Below, in pieces: positions 7,467-16,667 of a DNA stretch of 64,000 bases. The number at the start of each line of letters is the position of its first letter. Position 1 is the stretch's first letter. The stretch comes from Tistrella mobilis. GTDB taxonomy: Bacteria; Pseudomonadota; Alphaproteobacteria; Tistrellales; Tistrellaceae. Below the pieces are notes generated by a model. That model had not been told where the DNA came from. It saw only the letters and a program-made list of their open reading frames with translations, and made no database searches. A program made the position numbers and the translations under genes. The DNA is taken from contig NZ_CP121014.1 in NCBI RefSeq assembly GCF_041468085.1, positions 676,499 to 740,498 of the forward strand, written 5' to 3'.

Positions 7467-9788
7467 TCACCCCGCCTTCCCATCCTCCCCCGCCGCGGAA
7501 GCGGCCAGCGTCGCCTGGGCCGCCGCGGCCGCATCGCCGCCCTGGCCCGAGACCGAGACGGTCGGGAAGGCGAAAGCGATGTCGTTGGCCTCGAACGCCT
7601 TCTTGATCAGCGCATAGGCGCGGCGGCGGATGACGAATTGTTCGCCGGGCTTGGTCATCATCTTCAGGCGCAGCTGGATGGCATAATCGCCGAACTGCTC
7701 CACGCCCTGCATCTTCAGGGTTTCGATGATGTTGGGGGCGAATTCCGGATCCTGCTGCAGGTCGCGGCCCACCTGTTTGATGATCTTCTTCACCTTGTCG
7801 AGATCGGCGGCATAGGTGACCTTCACCGTCAGCTTGTCGATCACCCAGTCGCGCGAATAATTGGTGATCTTGTCCAGAGAGCCGAAGGGGATGGTGTGCA
7901 GCGCGCCGCGGTGGTGGCGCAGCTTCATCGAGCGCAGCGAGAAGCTTTCCACCGTGCCGCGGATGCTGCCGCTTTCGATGTATTCGCCCACCCGGAAGGC
8001 ATCGTCGAACAGGAAGAACATGCCCGAGATGATGTCCTTGACCAGGGTCTGGGCGCCGAAGCCGATCGCGACGCCGACCACGCCGGCACCGGCGATCAGC
8101 GGGCCGATTTCCACCCCCAGCGACGACAGCACCATCAGGATGGTGATCACCCCCAGCACCGCCAGCAGCAGATTGCGCAGAATCGGCAGCAGGGTGCGCA
8201 GCCTTGCCTGCCGGCGCAGGGCGTCCTCGCCGCCGGTCGCGCCGTCATGGGCGGCGCGCATCAGCCGGTGGTCGATCCAGGCCGCCGCCAGCCGCCAGGC
8301 GATGTCGGCAAGGAGCACGATCATCACCGCCTGGAAGATGCCGCCCATCACCCGCTGCAACGGCGTCTCCCGCCGGGTGAGTTCGGCCAGATCGTAATCG
8401 ATGATCCCGGCAATCAGCACCGCCGCCCCCAGCAGCCAGAACGCCCTGAGCCCGCGGCCGACCGAAATCGCGATCATCGACGGCGCGGGGCCGGCCGAGA
8501 CGATCACCCCGCCGCCCTCGCCGCCGCCATGCACCGGCGCCGCGGCCACGGGTTCCGCCACCACGCCCTCCGGCTGGTCGTCGGGCCGGACGATATGAGA
8601 GACCGCCCGACGCGTGGCCGGCAGCAGCACCACGAACAGCACCAGCAGCACGATCGCCACCTGGAAGGGCTGGATGGAGCCGGTGAACAGCAGCATCCAG
8701 ACGCCGACCAGATAGATCGAGAACAGCCAGGTGGCAAGCGACCGGCTGCGATGGGCGCGGCCCTCGCCGTCGATTTCGGGCCGGGTCCAGGTGGCGATCA
8801 GGGTCAGCAGCAGCAGGACCAGGCCGATGCCCAGCCCCAGCGCCGCCCAGGGCCCCGGCGCCATGCCCAGCCCGTGCAGCAGGTCGAGCGTGACATCCCC
8901 CAGCCCGTACCAGCCGACCAGCACGGCCGACCACAGCATCCAGTGCCGGGCGGCGGCATCGCTCATCGGCACGATGCGGAAGCGCGGCACCCGGGGGGAG
9001 AGCAGGATACGGCCAAGCCCGGTGACCAGCCGCAGCAGCAGCACGATCAGCAGATAGGACGCCACCACCTGGCGCAGCATCGGCGGCCAGGGCATCACCG
9101 CGAAGGCGCCGATGCTGCCGAGGGCGAAGGCCGCGAGCACGCCCAGACCATAGAGCGAACGCAGCCCTGCCACACGCAACCGCATGCGCGGCCGGTCGGT
9201 CGGGTGCGCCTCGATCCTCTGGCGCAGCGGCCGTGTCGCCCGGGTAAAGGCCCATTCGAAGCCGCAGCCGAGCAGCGCGAAACCCAGCAGCGGCAGGATC
9301 ACCGCGCCGGTGCGGGCACCGATCCGGTCACGGAAGGTGGATCCGGCGGCGGCAAGTTCGGCCGGAACGCGCGGCAACCCGTCGCTGAGCGTGGCGAGAA
9401 AGGCGCGGATGCCGTCGATGCGCGCCGTCAGCAGGCGTTCGGCCATCATCCGGCGCTCGGCCGCATCGGCCGGCAGAATGGTCGTCCGGGCAGGGGGTGA
9501 CCCGGGCGCGGCGGTCCCGGCCGCCGCCTGTGCGGCGATCCAGGCCTGGATCGTGGGGTCGGCCAGAAGCCCCATCAATTCGCGCACCCGCTCGGGATCG
9601 GCCGGGGTTGGGGCCGGGGTGGGGGCCGGCGCCGCCGGGGCCGCGGCGCTCTGTTGCTGGACCAGCATCATCTGGGGCATGGCTGCCGCGGCCGGGCTGC
9701 CGCCGCTCGCCAGCATCAGCCACATCACACCCGCCAGGACCATGAGCATCATGCCCCGCCCGTTCCTGACCATCCGGCCCATCGGCAT
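7467..9788 (-). CDS. Large MscS-family mechanosensitive channel
   Basis: A protein of about 773 residues. I chose ATG 9788 because GGGAGG lies 9 bases upstream and a signal-like hydrophobic stretch follows (MMLMVLAGVMWLMLASGG); in-frame ATGs at 9797, 9827 and 9839 are alternatives. A Pro/Ala-rich linker follows, then many membrane segments. The C-terminal MscS core is clear: the pore-lining helix region GVVGVAIGFGAQTLVKDIIS, then FFLFDDAFRVGEYIE and VESFSLRSMKLRHHRG. The length resembles YbdG/MscK-like large channels rather than the 286-residue MscS. It should sit in the inner membrane and release solutes on hypo-osmotic shock. It converges on the ParD-like gene. Confidence 0.88.
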   Translation of the reverse strand: MPMGRMVRNGRGMMLMVLAGVMWLMLASGGSPAAAAMPQMMLVQQQSAAAPAAPAPTPAPTPADPERVRELMGLLADPTIQAWIAAQAAAGTAAPGSPPARTTILPADAAERRMMAERLLTARIDGIRAFLATLSDGLPRVPAELAAAGSTFRDRIGARTGAVILPLLGFALLGCGFEWAFTRATRPLRQRIEAHPTDRPRMRLRVAGLRSLYGLGVLAAFALGSIGAFAVMPWPPMLRQVVASYLLIVLLLRLVTGLGRILLSPRVPRFRIVPMSDAAARHWMLWSAVLVGWYGLGDVTLDLLHGLGMAPGPWAALGLGIGLVLLLLTLIATWTRPEIDGEGRAHRSRSLATWLFSIYLVGVWMLLFTGSIQPFQVAIVLLVLFVVLLPATRRAVSHIVRPDDQPEGVVAEPVAAAPVHGGGEGGGVIVSAGPAPSMIAISVGRGLRAFWLLGAAVLIAGIIDYDLAELTRRETPLQRVMGGIFQAVMIVLLADIAWRLAAAWIDHRLMRAAHDGATGGEDALRRQARLRTLLPILRNLLLAVLGVITILMVLSSLGVEIGPLIAGAGVVGVAIGFGAQTLVKDIISGMFFLFDDAFRVGEYIESGSIRGTVESFSLRSMKLRHHRGALHTIPFGSLDKITNYSRDWVIDKLTVKVTYAADLDKVKKIIKQVGRDLQQDPEFAPNIIETLKMQGVEQFGDYAIQLRLKMMTKPGEQFVIRRRAYALIKKAFEANDIAFAFPTVSVSGQGGDAAAAAQATLAASAAGEDGKAG

Positions 9789-9957
9789 ATGGCCCATCCT
9801 CCCGCCCCTGTGTCTCGCGATCCGCATCGCTTCGCCCATGCGTGACCGCCCGCGATCATGAGGCCAGCCGCGGGCGGCTTCAATGGCGATCCGCAGGGCG
9901 GATGGGCTATAACGGACCCGCTCACCACCTTCCTTATCCCAGGGATACACGCCACCC

Positions 9958-11220
9958 ATGACCGCCCCGCTCCACCCCGATGCCGCCGCCTGGACCGCCA
10001 CCGTCGACAGCGCCGAACACGGGGCGCTGCGGATCGAGGGGCGCTGCCACCCGGCATACGAGGCGGTGGCCCGGGCTTTCGCCGCAAATTTCGCCGGACG
10101 CGACGAGGTCGGCGCCTCGGTGGCGCTGGTGCAGGACGGCCGGCTGATGGTCGATCTCTGGGGCGGGCTGGCGGTGCGGGCGGATGGCGACAGCCCGGTC
10201 CGCGCCTGGGCGGAAGACACGGTTTCGGTGATCTTCTCTGCCACCAAGGGCGCGACGGCGATCGCGCTGCATCTGGCGGCGGCGCGCGGCCTGCTCGATC
10301 TGGATCAGAAGGTGGTCGAGATCTGGCCGGAATTCGCCGGCCGCGCCCCCGACCCCGCGCCCAAGCGCGAAGCCACGGTGCGGATGATCCTGGACCACAG
10401 CATCGGCCTGCCGGTGCTGACCGCGCCGCTGAAGGCCGATTGCGTCACCGACTACGCCTATATGATCGCGCGGATCGAGGAAGAGGCGCCGCTCTGGCAG
10501 CCCGGCACCCGCACCGGCTATCACCCGATCACCATGGGTTTCATGGCGGCAGAGGTGCTGCGCCGGGTGGACGGCCGCAGCCTGGGCCGCTTTTTCGCCG
10601 AAGAGATCGCGGGGCCGCTCGGCCTCGATTTCTGGATCGGCCTGCCCGAAAGCGTCGAGCCGCGCGTCGCCCCGGTGATCGTCCGCCGCGCCCGGCGCGG
10701 TGCCGAGCTCACGCCTTTCCTCGCCGCGGCGAAGCAGCCGGGCACGATCCAGCATCTGTTCGTGTTCAACAACGGCACGTACAGCAGCCGTGGCGCGAAC
10801 ACGCGAGAGGGCCATGCCGCCGAAATCGGTGCCGCCGGCGGCATCACCAATGCCCGCGCGCTCGCCTCGCTCTATGCCGCCACCCTGCCCGGCGCGGCGC
10901 TCGGCTTCGACGCCGACACCGTCGCCGGCTTCGCCGAGGCCAGCTCCGCCACCCAGATCGACGCCACCCTGCTGCAACCCACCCGCTTCGGCCCGGGCTT
11001 CATGCTCCGCATGGACAACCGCCGCCGCCCGCAACCGGCCGACAGCGTGATCATCGGCCACCGCGCCTACGGCCATGTCGGCGCCGGCGGCTCGATCGGC
11101 TTCGCAGACCCGGAACGCGGGATGGCGTTCGGCTATACCATGACGAAGCTGGGGGCGGGGTTGCTGTTGAATGCGCGGGGGCAGGCGCTGGTGGATGCGA
11201 TGGCCCTGGTGCGAGCGTGA
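9958..11220 (+). CDS. Serine esterase of the class C beta-lactamase fold (copy 2)
   Basis: A 420-residue paralogue of the protein at 2019-3236. Long blocks are identical or nearly so, including the nucleophile SATKGAT, GTRTGYHPITMGFMAAEVL, RVDGRSLGRFF and MLRMDNRRRPQPADS, and GHVGAGGSIGFADP. No clear ribosome site is seen before ATG 9958, which is also the first start in the frame with good homology to copy 1. It stands alone, with no transporter or oxygenase beside it, and is followed by the AT-rich ATPase gene. Either copy may have a different substrate range; the surface loop at roughly residues 65-75 differs most. Confidence 0.86.
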   Translation: MTAPLHPDAAAWTATVDSAEHGALRIEGRCHPAYEAVARAFAANFAGRDEVGASVALVQDGRLMVDLWGGLAVRADGDSPVRAWAEDTVSVIFSATKGATAIALHLAAARGLLDLDQKVVEIWPEFAGRAPDPAPKREATVRMILDHSIGLPVLTAPLKADCVTDYAYMIARIEEEAPLWQPGTRTGYHPITMGFMAAEVLRRVDGRSLGRFFAEEIAGPLGLDFWIGLPESVEPRVAPVIVRRARRGAELTPFLAAAKQPGTIQHLFVFNNGTYSSRGANTREGHAAEIGAAGGITNARALASLYAATLPGAALGFDADTVAGFAEASSATQIDATLLQPTRFGPGFMLRMDNRRRPQPADSVIIGHRAYGHVGAGGSIGFADPERGMAFGYTMTKLGAGLLLNARGQALVDAMALVRA

Positions 11221-11282
11221 CTTCGGGAAGAATCTGTAACATAATTATTTTTAGACTCGGTCGACTGGTTCGGAGATAGACC

Positions 11283-13241
11283 ATGGCAACTCGTCCAGGA
11301 TTTCATCCTAGCACAAATTTTACACAATATCCGGCTATACTACGTGCCGCAATTGAGGCCGTTGGTCGGGATTTTTATGTAACAAGATCCTTTAATCAAG
11401 TCACTATTGGAAATAGTGCATACTGGGGAATACTCGGCAGGCCGTCGTCTGATTTTTCAGTTTATCTTAATGCCGATCGTGAAATACTTTTCGTATTATC
11501 AACATACGAAAACTTTGAAATAAGAACTCTCGAAGCATTCGATAAATTTTACTGCGACCTTGATCAACAGAGAATAGATAGAAGTATTAGGTTTTTAATT
11601 TCAAAAGATGATAGAATTGAAAGTATAATACAACATTATTTAAATCAGAATCCGGAGTATCCCATTATAATACCAATGAATCTTAATCAAATAAATAGTA
11701 AGAAATCTGATGTTCTTTCTTCAATACGCCGCAATTATATTGTGAGGGATTTATTCGGATATCAAAATGCCCTCAGAGAGGAAACATTTTTCTTTGGACG
11801 GCAAGAGCAGGTCCACGCCGTATTGGATTTAGCTAAGTCAGGACAAAGCTCTAGTATATTCGGCCTGAGGAAATCAGGGAAGACTTCTTCGATTTATGCA
11901 ATTATGCGAAAATCAAAATCGTTCGGCTTTACACCGATACTAATTGATTGTCAATCTCCAGCTGTTCATAGCCGTCGGTATCATGAACTGCTTTCCTTTA
12001 TAATCAATGAAACGAGAAAATCAACAGGATTCAGAAGGAGGGAATTCTCCCTGAGCGGAGGGGATGCCGACATCTCTGAAGCTTTTCGCACGGAGATGAA
12101 AAGTATACTTGGGCAGAATAGATCCAAAATACTCATACTTTTTGATGAAATCGAAAACATTTCACCCAAAACGGCATCATCACCTCACTGGGAAAATGAT
12201 CGTGATGGGCTTTTATTTTGGCAGAATATTAGATCATTCATCCAACAGGATGCCAACAATAATCTATCAATTTGTATAGTTGGAACGAGCCCAGTGCTTC
12301 TAGAACAACCAAAATTACATGACGTTGCCAATCCTATGTATTTATTCTCTCAAAAGCGATTCATACCGTCGTTTTCGTTTGATGAGACAAAAGAAATGAT
12401 TGAACGTTTAGGTTTTTTCATGGGGCTCGAGTTCGATGCAATACAGATTGCAACCCTACAGAAAAATTATGGAGGTCACCCCTTTTTTATAAGACAAGTA
12501 TGTAGCAATGTTAATCGTCTAATCGGAGGCAAGCGTCCCACCAAAATTCCGAACAGCATTATGGCCACCGCTATAGAACAGTTCGGAAATCAGCTCGATT
12601 CGTATCTTCAAGATATATTACAAAATCTGGAAGCTTTCTATCCTGACGAGTTCAATCTACTAAAAAGAGTCGTGTCTGGAGATAAAACTGAAATATCTGA
12701 GTTTGGAAGAGAGGCGCCGGAGTTAGTCGATCATCTGATTGGTTATGGGCTGATCGAGAAGCGGAACGATAGTTTTGACGTGAGGTTCGAAGCCATAGAA
12801 CATGCTTTGAAGCGTATATTCTCAGAACCGAGCATTGAAGAATTCTGGACAGAGTGTATGAAGAGACGAAATCGTATCGAGATAGAGATTCGTCGAGAAA
12901 TATATTTTGCCTCTAAAACATTCTCAGCAACAGATTGGGATGCGTTACTCAAAGATTGTCTTACAAATAAACGATTTGGCCAACTCGATTCAATCGAACC
13001 GAGAATTCTATTCTCAAGAGGTGGATCCCCATTATATTGGACGGACCTAATATCTATTTTAAAATCTGAACTAATTCTACCATACATTAATGATAGAAGG
13101 CCTGACATTCTTAATGCAATGAACCACATAAATCAAAAAGGAAGAAAAGACGCACATGCAGGGTCCGTATCTCAAGAAGACATTGAGGACCTTCGTAGGA
13201 GTTTTTCAATATTGGAAGACGAATTCGCGCATCCAGAGTAA
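11283..13241 (+). CDS. AT-rich STAND-like P-loop ATPase, probable defence gene
   Basis: A 652-residue protein whose base composition is strikingly AT-rich against its GC-rich neighbours, which indicates recent transfer. After about 150 residues of unknown fold comes FFFGRQ (169-174), Walker A GLRKSGKTS (194-202) and Walker B KILILFDEIE (282-291), then a helical GGHPFFIRQVC element typical of AAA_35/STAND ATPases. The C-terminus has INQKGRKDAHAG near 616-627, resembling the R-x-x-x-H region of HEPN-like domains. A GGAG ribosome site precedes ATG 11283. STAND ATPases often act as sensors in phage defence; here that role is inference from architecture and composition. I cannot name a family. Confidence 0.78.
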   Translation: MATRPGFHPSTNFTQYPAILRAAIEAVGRDFYVTRSFNQVTIGNSAYWGILGRPSSDFSVYLNADREILFVLSTYENFEIRTLEAFDKFYCDLDQQRIDRSIRFLISKDDRIESIIQHYLNQNPEYPIIIPMNLNQINSKKSDVLSSIRRNYIVRDLFGYQNALREETFFFGRQEQVHAVLDLAKSGQSSSIFGLRKSGKTSSIYAIMRKSKSFGFTPILIDCQSPAVHSRRYHELLSFIINETRKSTGFRRREFSLSGGDADISEAFRTEMKSILGQNRSKILILFDEIENISPKTASSPHWENDRDGLLFWQNIRSFIQQDANNNLSICIVGTSPVLLEQPKLHDVANPMYLFSQKRFIPSFSFDETKEMIERLGFFMGLEFDAIQIATLQKNYGGHPFFIRQVCSNVNRLIGGKRPTKIPNSIMATAIEQFGNQLDSYLQDILQNLEAFYPDEFNLLKRVVSGDKTEISEFGREAPELVDHLIGYGLIEKRNDSFDVRFEAIEHALKRIFSEPSIEEFWTECMKRRNRIEIEIRREIYFASKTFSATDWDALLKDCLTNKRFGQLDSIEPRILFSRGGSPLYWTDLISILKSELILPYINDRRPDILNAMNHINQKGRKDAHAGSVSQEDIEDLRRSFSILEDEFAHPE

Positions 13242-13440
13242 AATATATTGGAAAGATAACCATGAAAGCTTAATACATGGTTGACGGGAAACGGATGGCC
13301 GCGCGGGATAAAGCGCATATCGCAGTTTAGAATTTATCAAATGTCAAAGCGCGGGGCCGGGGCGGCCCTCATCCTTGGCTCACGATGACGCCGGTAAACG
13401 GCGATCGTCATCGAAACCCGAAGCCGAAGGATCGACCGCC

Positions 13441-14079
13441 ATGACCATCCCCCCCGGTTTTCCGCGCCTGAACGAGCCCGCCCCGCATTTCGAGGCGCGG
13501 ACGACGCATGGGCCCGTTTCCCTCGCCAGTTACAGGGGCCGCTGGCTGGTGCTGTTCGCCCATCCGGCGGATTTCACGCCGGTCTGCACGACCGAATTCA
13601 TCGCCTTCGCCCGCGCCCATGACCGGTTCCAGACCCTGAATTGCGACCTGCTGGGCCTGTCGATCGACAGCGTCTTTGCGCATCTCGCCTGGACCCGCAA
13701 CATCAAGGAAAAGTTCGGGGTCGAGATCCCCTTTCCGATCATCGAGGACATCTCGATGAACGTCGCCAATGCCTATGGCATGGTTCATCCAGGCGCCGCC
13801 GACACCCAGGCCGTGCGCGCCACCTTCGTCATCGACCCGGAAAGCCGCCTGCGCGCGATGATCTATTATCCGATGAGCAATGGCCGCTCCATCGAAGAGA
13901 TCCTGCGCCTGGTCACCGCCCTGCAGACGAGCGACACCCACGGCGTGGCCACCCCGGAAGCCTGGTGCCCGGGGGACAAGGTGATCGTGTCGCCCCCGAA
14001 AACGGCGGCCGAGGCCGAGGCCCGCGCCGGTCAGGGCTATGAGACGACGGACTGGTACTTCTCGCAAAAATCGCTCTGA
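13441..14079 (+). CDS. Peroxiredoxin, 1-Cys Prx6-like
   Basis: A 212-residue AhpC/TSA-family protein. ATG 13441 gives the usual N-terminus MTIPPGFPRLNEPAPHFEA; an upstream in-frame start would add residues without homology. The peroxidatic cysteine is C49 in HPADFTPVCTTEF. The C-terminal arm (EAWCPGDKVIVSPP) is the Prx6 type. The enzyme reduces hydroperoxides in the cytoplasm. It is first in a unit with a periplasmic rhodanese, a DsrE-like protein and a SLAC1-type channel, and a strong hairpin separates it from the second gene. Confidence 0.93.
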   Translation: MTIPPGFPRLNEPAPHFEARTTHGPVSLASYRGRWLVLFAHPADFTPVCTTEFIAFARAHDRFQTLNCDLLGLSIDSVFAHLAWTRNIKEKFGVEIPFPIIEDISMNVANAYGMVHPGAADTQAVRATFVIDPESRLRAMIYYPMSNGRSIEEILRLVTALQTSDTHGVATPEAWCPGDKVIVSPPKTAAEAEARAGQGYETTDWYFSQKSL

Positions 14080-14085
14080 CAACAT

Positions 14086-14112
14086 CCCGGAGCGGCCGGT
14101 GGCCGCTCCGGG
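14086..14112 (+). terminator. GC-rich hairpin after the peroxiredoxin gene
   Basis: A perfect 12-bp inverted repeat (CCCGGAGCGGCC at 14086-14097 and its complement at 14101-14112) with a three-base loop starts 6 bases after the peroxiredoxin stop. There is no following T run, so it may be an imperfect terminator, an mRNA-stabilising stem or an attenuator lowering expression of the next gene at 14135. Confidence 0.55.
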
Positions 14113-14134
14113 CCGATTGAAGACGGAAGACGCC

Positions 14135-14731
14135 ATGCGCAGCCGGCTTTTTCTTCCCCTGATCCTCATGGTGCTGGCCCTGCCCGCCCAGGGCGCGGAC
14201 CGCCCCGCGAACCCGGCACAGCAAACCAGATACGGGCTGTATGTCACCGCATCCGAGGCCCATGCCCTGATGACCGGCGGACAGGCGCGATACATCCTGG
14301 TCGATGTGCGCGACCCCATCGAGACCATGTTCACCGGCAGCACGGCGATGGCGGATATCCAGCTGCCCTGGATGACGGCCGACCCCACGGCGTTCGATGC
14401 CGGGAAGGGAGGCTACGAAATGGTCCGCAATCCGCACTTCCTGCCGGAGCTGGAAAGCCGGCTGGCGGCGCTGAAGGCGGACAGGTCCACGCCGCTGATC
14501 ATCATGTGCCGGTCGGGCAGCACCCGCAGCGCCCCGGTCGCCGACCTGCTTTACGAGCACGGCTATGCGGCAGTTTACAGCATGGTGGACGGGTTCGAAG
14601 GCGAGCCGGCGAAAGACGGCCCCCACAAGGGCGTTCGACTCGTCGGCGGCTGGCGCAATTCCGGCCTGCCCTGGGGATACCGGATCGACCCCGCCAAAGC
14701 CTGGAAACGCCCGGAAGGAGACATGAAATGA
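14135..14731 (+). CDS. Exported rhodanese-domain protein
   Basis: A 198-residue protein with a signal peptide (MRSRLFLPLILMVLALPAQG, cleavage near residue 22). The rhodanese active-site loop is CRSGSTRSA, with cysteine as the sulfur acceptor, preceded by LVDVRDPIE, the usual rhodanese strand. It should act in the periplasm as a sulfurtransferase or sulfane-sulfur carrier. Its stop overlaps the next start (ATGA at 14728-14731), which couples it to the DsrE-like gene. Confidence 0.88.
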   Translation: MRSRLFLPLILMVLALPAQGADRPANPAQQTRYGLYVTASEAHALMTGGQARYILVDVRDPIETMFTGSTAMADIQLPWMTADPTAFDAGKGGYEMVRNPHFLPELESRLAALKADRSTPLIIMCRSGSTRSAPVADLLYEHGYAAVYSMVDGFEGEPAKDGPHKGVRLVGGWRNSGLPWGYRIDPAKAWKRPEGDMK

Positions 14732-15153
14732 CCGTTCTGCGTGCCGCCGCGCTTCTTGCCGGCCTCTGCCTCGTCGCCGCGCCGGTTGCGGCCAGGGACA
14801 GCCTGTTCGTTACCGTGACCAGCGGCGACCCCCAGACCCAGGCCATGGCCATGGTTCTGTCGCAGCAGGCCCTGCAACGGCAGACGCCGGTGCGCATTCT
14901 GCTCTGCGGCCCCGGCGGCGATCTTGCGCGGAAGGATTACCAGGGGCCTGCCCTGAAGCCTTCCGGCAAGACGCCGCAGCAGATGCTCCAGGGGGTGATC
15001 CAGGCCGGCGCCCATGCAGAGCTTTGCGCGCTCTATCTGCCGAACAGCAACGGCCTGACCGCGGCCGATCTGATCGACGGCGTGGCCCCTGTGACACCGC
15101 CGGTGATCGGCGAGCATATGGATCGCCCCGATGTCCGCTATCTCGGCTTCTGA
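14728..15153 (+). CDS. Exported DsrE-like small protein
   Basis: A 141-residue protein with a signal peptide (MTVLRAAALLAGLCLVAAPVAA). The body, with SLFVTVTSGDPQTQAMAMVL and RILLCGPGGDLA, has the alpha/beta pattern of DsrE/DsrF-like sulfur-relay proteins, with cysteines in LLCGPGG and ELCALYL. It overlaps the rhodanese gene by 4 bases and the channel gene by 23 bases. Working with the exported rhodanese in sulfane-sulfur handling is a reasonable inference. Confidence 0.68.
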   Translation: MTVLRAAALLAGLCLVAAPVAARDSLFVTVTSGDPQTQAMAMVLSQQALQRQTPVRILLCGPGGDLARKDYQGPALKPSGKTPQQMLQGVIQAGAHAELCALYLPNSNGLTAADLIDGVAPVTPPVIGEHMDRPDVRYLGF

Positions 15154-16102
15154 AGGTCGGGGCGCCCTGGCCTATGCCCCGCCGGCCCTGTTCACCATCG
15201 TGATGGGAACCGGCGGGCTGGGTCTGGCCTGGAGCAGGGCCGGCCGGATACCTGGCATGCCGGCCGGCATCGGCGATGTTCTGCTGCTGCTGGCCGCCGG
15301 GCTGTTCGTCGTCATCGCCGGCGCCTATATTGCCAAGGCGATCCGCCATCCGGCCATGGTGGCGGCGGATCTGCGCCATCCGGTGACGGTCAATTTCCTC
15401 CCCGCCGCCGCCATCGGGCTGATGATCCTGGGCAGCGGCCTGTCGGGCTACGGTAGCTGGGCCGGGATGCTGTGGATCGCGGGCGCGCTGGCGCAGCTGC
15501 TCGCCGCCCTCTGGATCATCGGTCGGTGGATCACGCAGGAACAGCCCGTCGCCGCGGCCAACCCGGCCTGGTTCATCCCCGTGGTCGGCACGATCCTGGC
15601 CCCGGTCGGCGGCGTCGCCTTCGGCCATCTGGCGCTATCGTGGTTCATGTTTGCGGTGGGGCTGTTCTTCTGGCTGACATTGATGCCGGTGCTGATGAAC
15701 CGCATCCTGTTCCATGCCCGCATGCCGCCGAAGCTGTGGCCGACGCTGGCCATCCTGGTCGCGCCCCCGGCCGTCGGCTACCTGTCCTGGCAGGCACTGA
15801 CGGGCGGAGGCGACGACGTCGTGTCGCGGATCCTGTTCGCCGCGGCCCTGTTCCTGGCCCTGATCCTGATCAGCCGCGCCCGCCACCTCGCAGCCGCCCC
15901 GTTCTCCATGGCCTGGTGGGCCTATACCTTCCCCAGCGCCGCCCTGGCCCTGGCCTGCCTCCGTCAGGCGGAGCTGGGCCTGATGCCCGGCGGCACCGCC
16001 GCCGCCGGCGCCGTGCTGCTGATGGCGACCGGCCTGCTGATCCTGGTCGGCCTGCGAACCATCATCGGCCTGATCCGGGGAAGCCTGCTGGTTCCCGACT
16101 AA
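15131..16102 (+). CDS. SLAC1/TDT-family anion channel or transporter
   Basis: A 323-residue membrane protein with about ten hydrophobic helices. The N-terminal FTIVMGTGGLGLAWSRAG and repeated phenylalanine-rich helices match the tellurite-resistance/dicarboxylate transporter (TehA, SLAC1) family. Known members pass anions, including sulfite in fungal Ssu1. Placement after a rhodanese and a DsrE-like protein makes export of sulfite or a related anion plausible but unproven. The start at 15131 lies inside the previous gene. Its 3' end overlaps the decayed exporter on the other strand. Confidence 0.87.
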   Translation: MSAISASEGRGALAYAPPALFTIVMGTGGLGLAWSRAGRIPGMPAGIGDVLLLLAAGLFVVIAGAYIAKAIRHPAMVAADLRHPVTVNFLPAAAIGLMILGSGLSGYGSWAGMLWIAGALAQLLAALWIIGRWITQEQPVAAANPAWFIPVVGTILAPVGGVAFGHLALSWFMFAVGLFFWLTLMPVLMNRILFHARMPPKLWPTLAILVAPPAVGYLSWQALTGGGDDVVSRILFAAALFLALILISRARHLAAAPFSMAWWAYTFPSAALALACLRQAELGLMPGGTAAAGAVLLMATGLLILVGLRTIIGLIRGSLLVPD

Positions 16103-16667
16103 GGCAGCCCGGGCCGGCGGCGGCCGTCCAGGCCCACTGATAGCCTTCGAACAGGGTCGAGATCAGAAGCGCGACCATCGGGAAAACCGCCGTGGCATAG
16201 CCGGCCCGGGCCGAGCCGATCTTCTGCACCAGCAGCAGATAGGTGGTGAAGCCGGTGACCGGGCCGATCACCGCCAGATAGGCGAGCGCCGCCCAATAGG
16301 TGATGCCGTCGGGCAGAACCACCGGCTGCCCGGTCGCCAGGATCAGCGTCAGCAGGACGGCAGCCCCCATGCCCATCCCCCAGGCATTCGCGGTGACCGG
16401 AGAGGTGCCGAGCGCAGTGTTCCGGCGCGAAGCCATATTGCCGAACGAGAACATCAGCGTGCCGAACCCCGCCCAGGCAATGCCGCGCAGGCTGTTGCCG
16501 TCGAGCGTGGTGAACAGGTCGTGCCAGAACAGCAGGACCAGCCCGGCCAGCGCAAAGCGATAGAAGATCGACACCATGACCGGCACGGCACCGATCTGCA
16601 GGGCGATCGCGATCCACGTCGTGCCCCAGATCAGCACGGTGGCGACGAAGAGAAGGGATGTGTTCAT
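16062..16667 (-). pseudogene. EamA/DMT exporter with internal deletion and lost C-terminus
   Basis: The frame from ATG 16667 encodes 201 residues, against about 290-300 for ten-helix EamA proteins. The first 40 residues (MNTSLLFVATVLIWGTTWIA...) and the second half (LRGIAWAGFGTLMFS, SRRNTALGTSPVTANAWG, VTGFTTYLLLVQKIGSARAG) are canonical, but FYRFALAG runs directly into LAGLVLLFWHDL, which in relatives lies about 80-90 residues later. The junction, near 16530-16550, falls on a shared LAGL block, suggesting deletion between short repeats. The tail after FEGYQWAW loses the last helix and runs into the SLAC1 gene. The protein is probably non-functional. Whether 4-5 remaining helices do anything is unknown. 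Confidence 0.8.
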
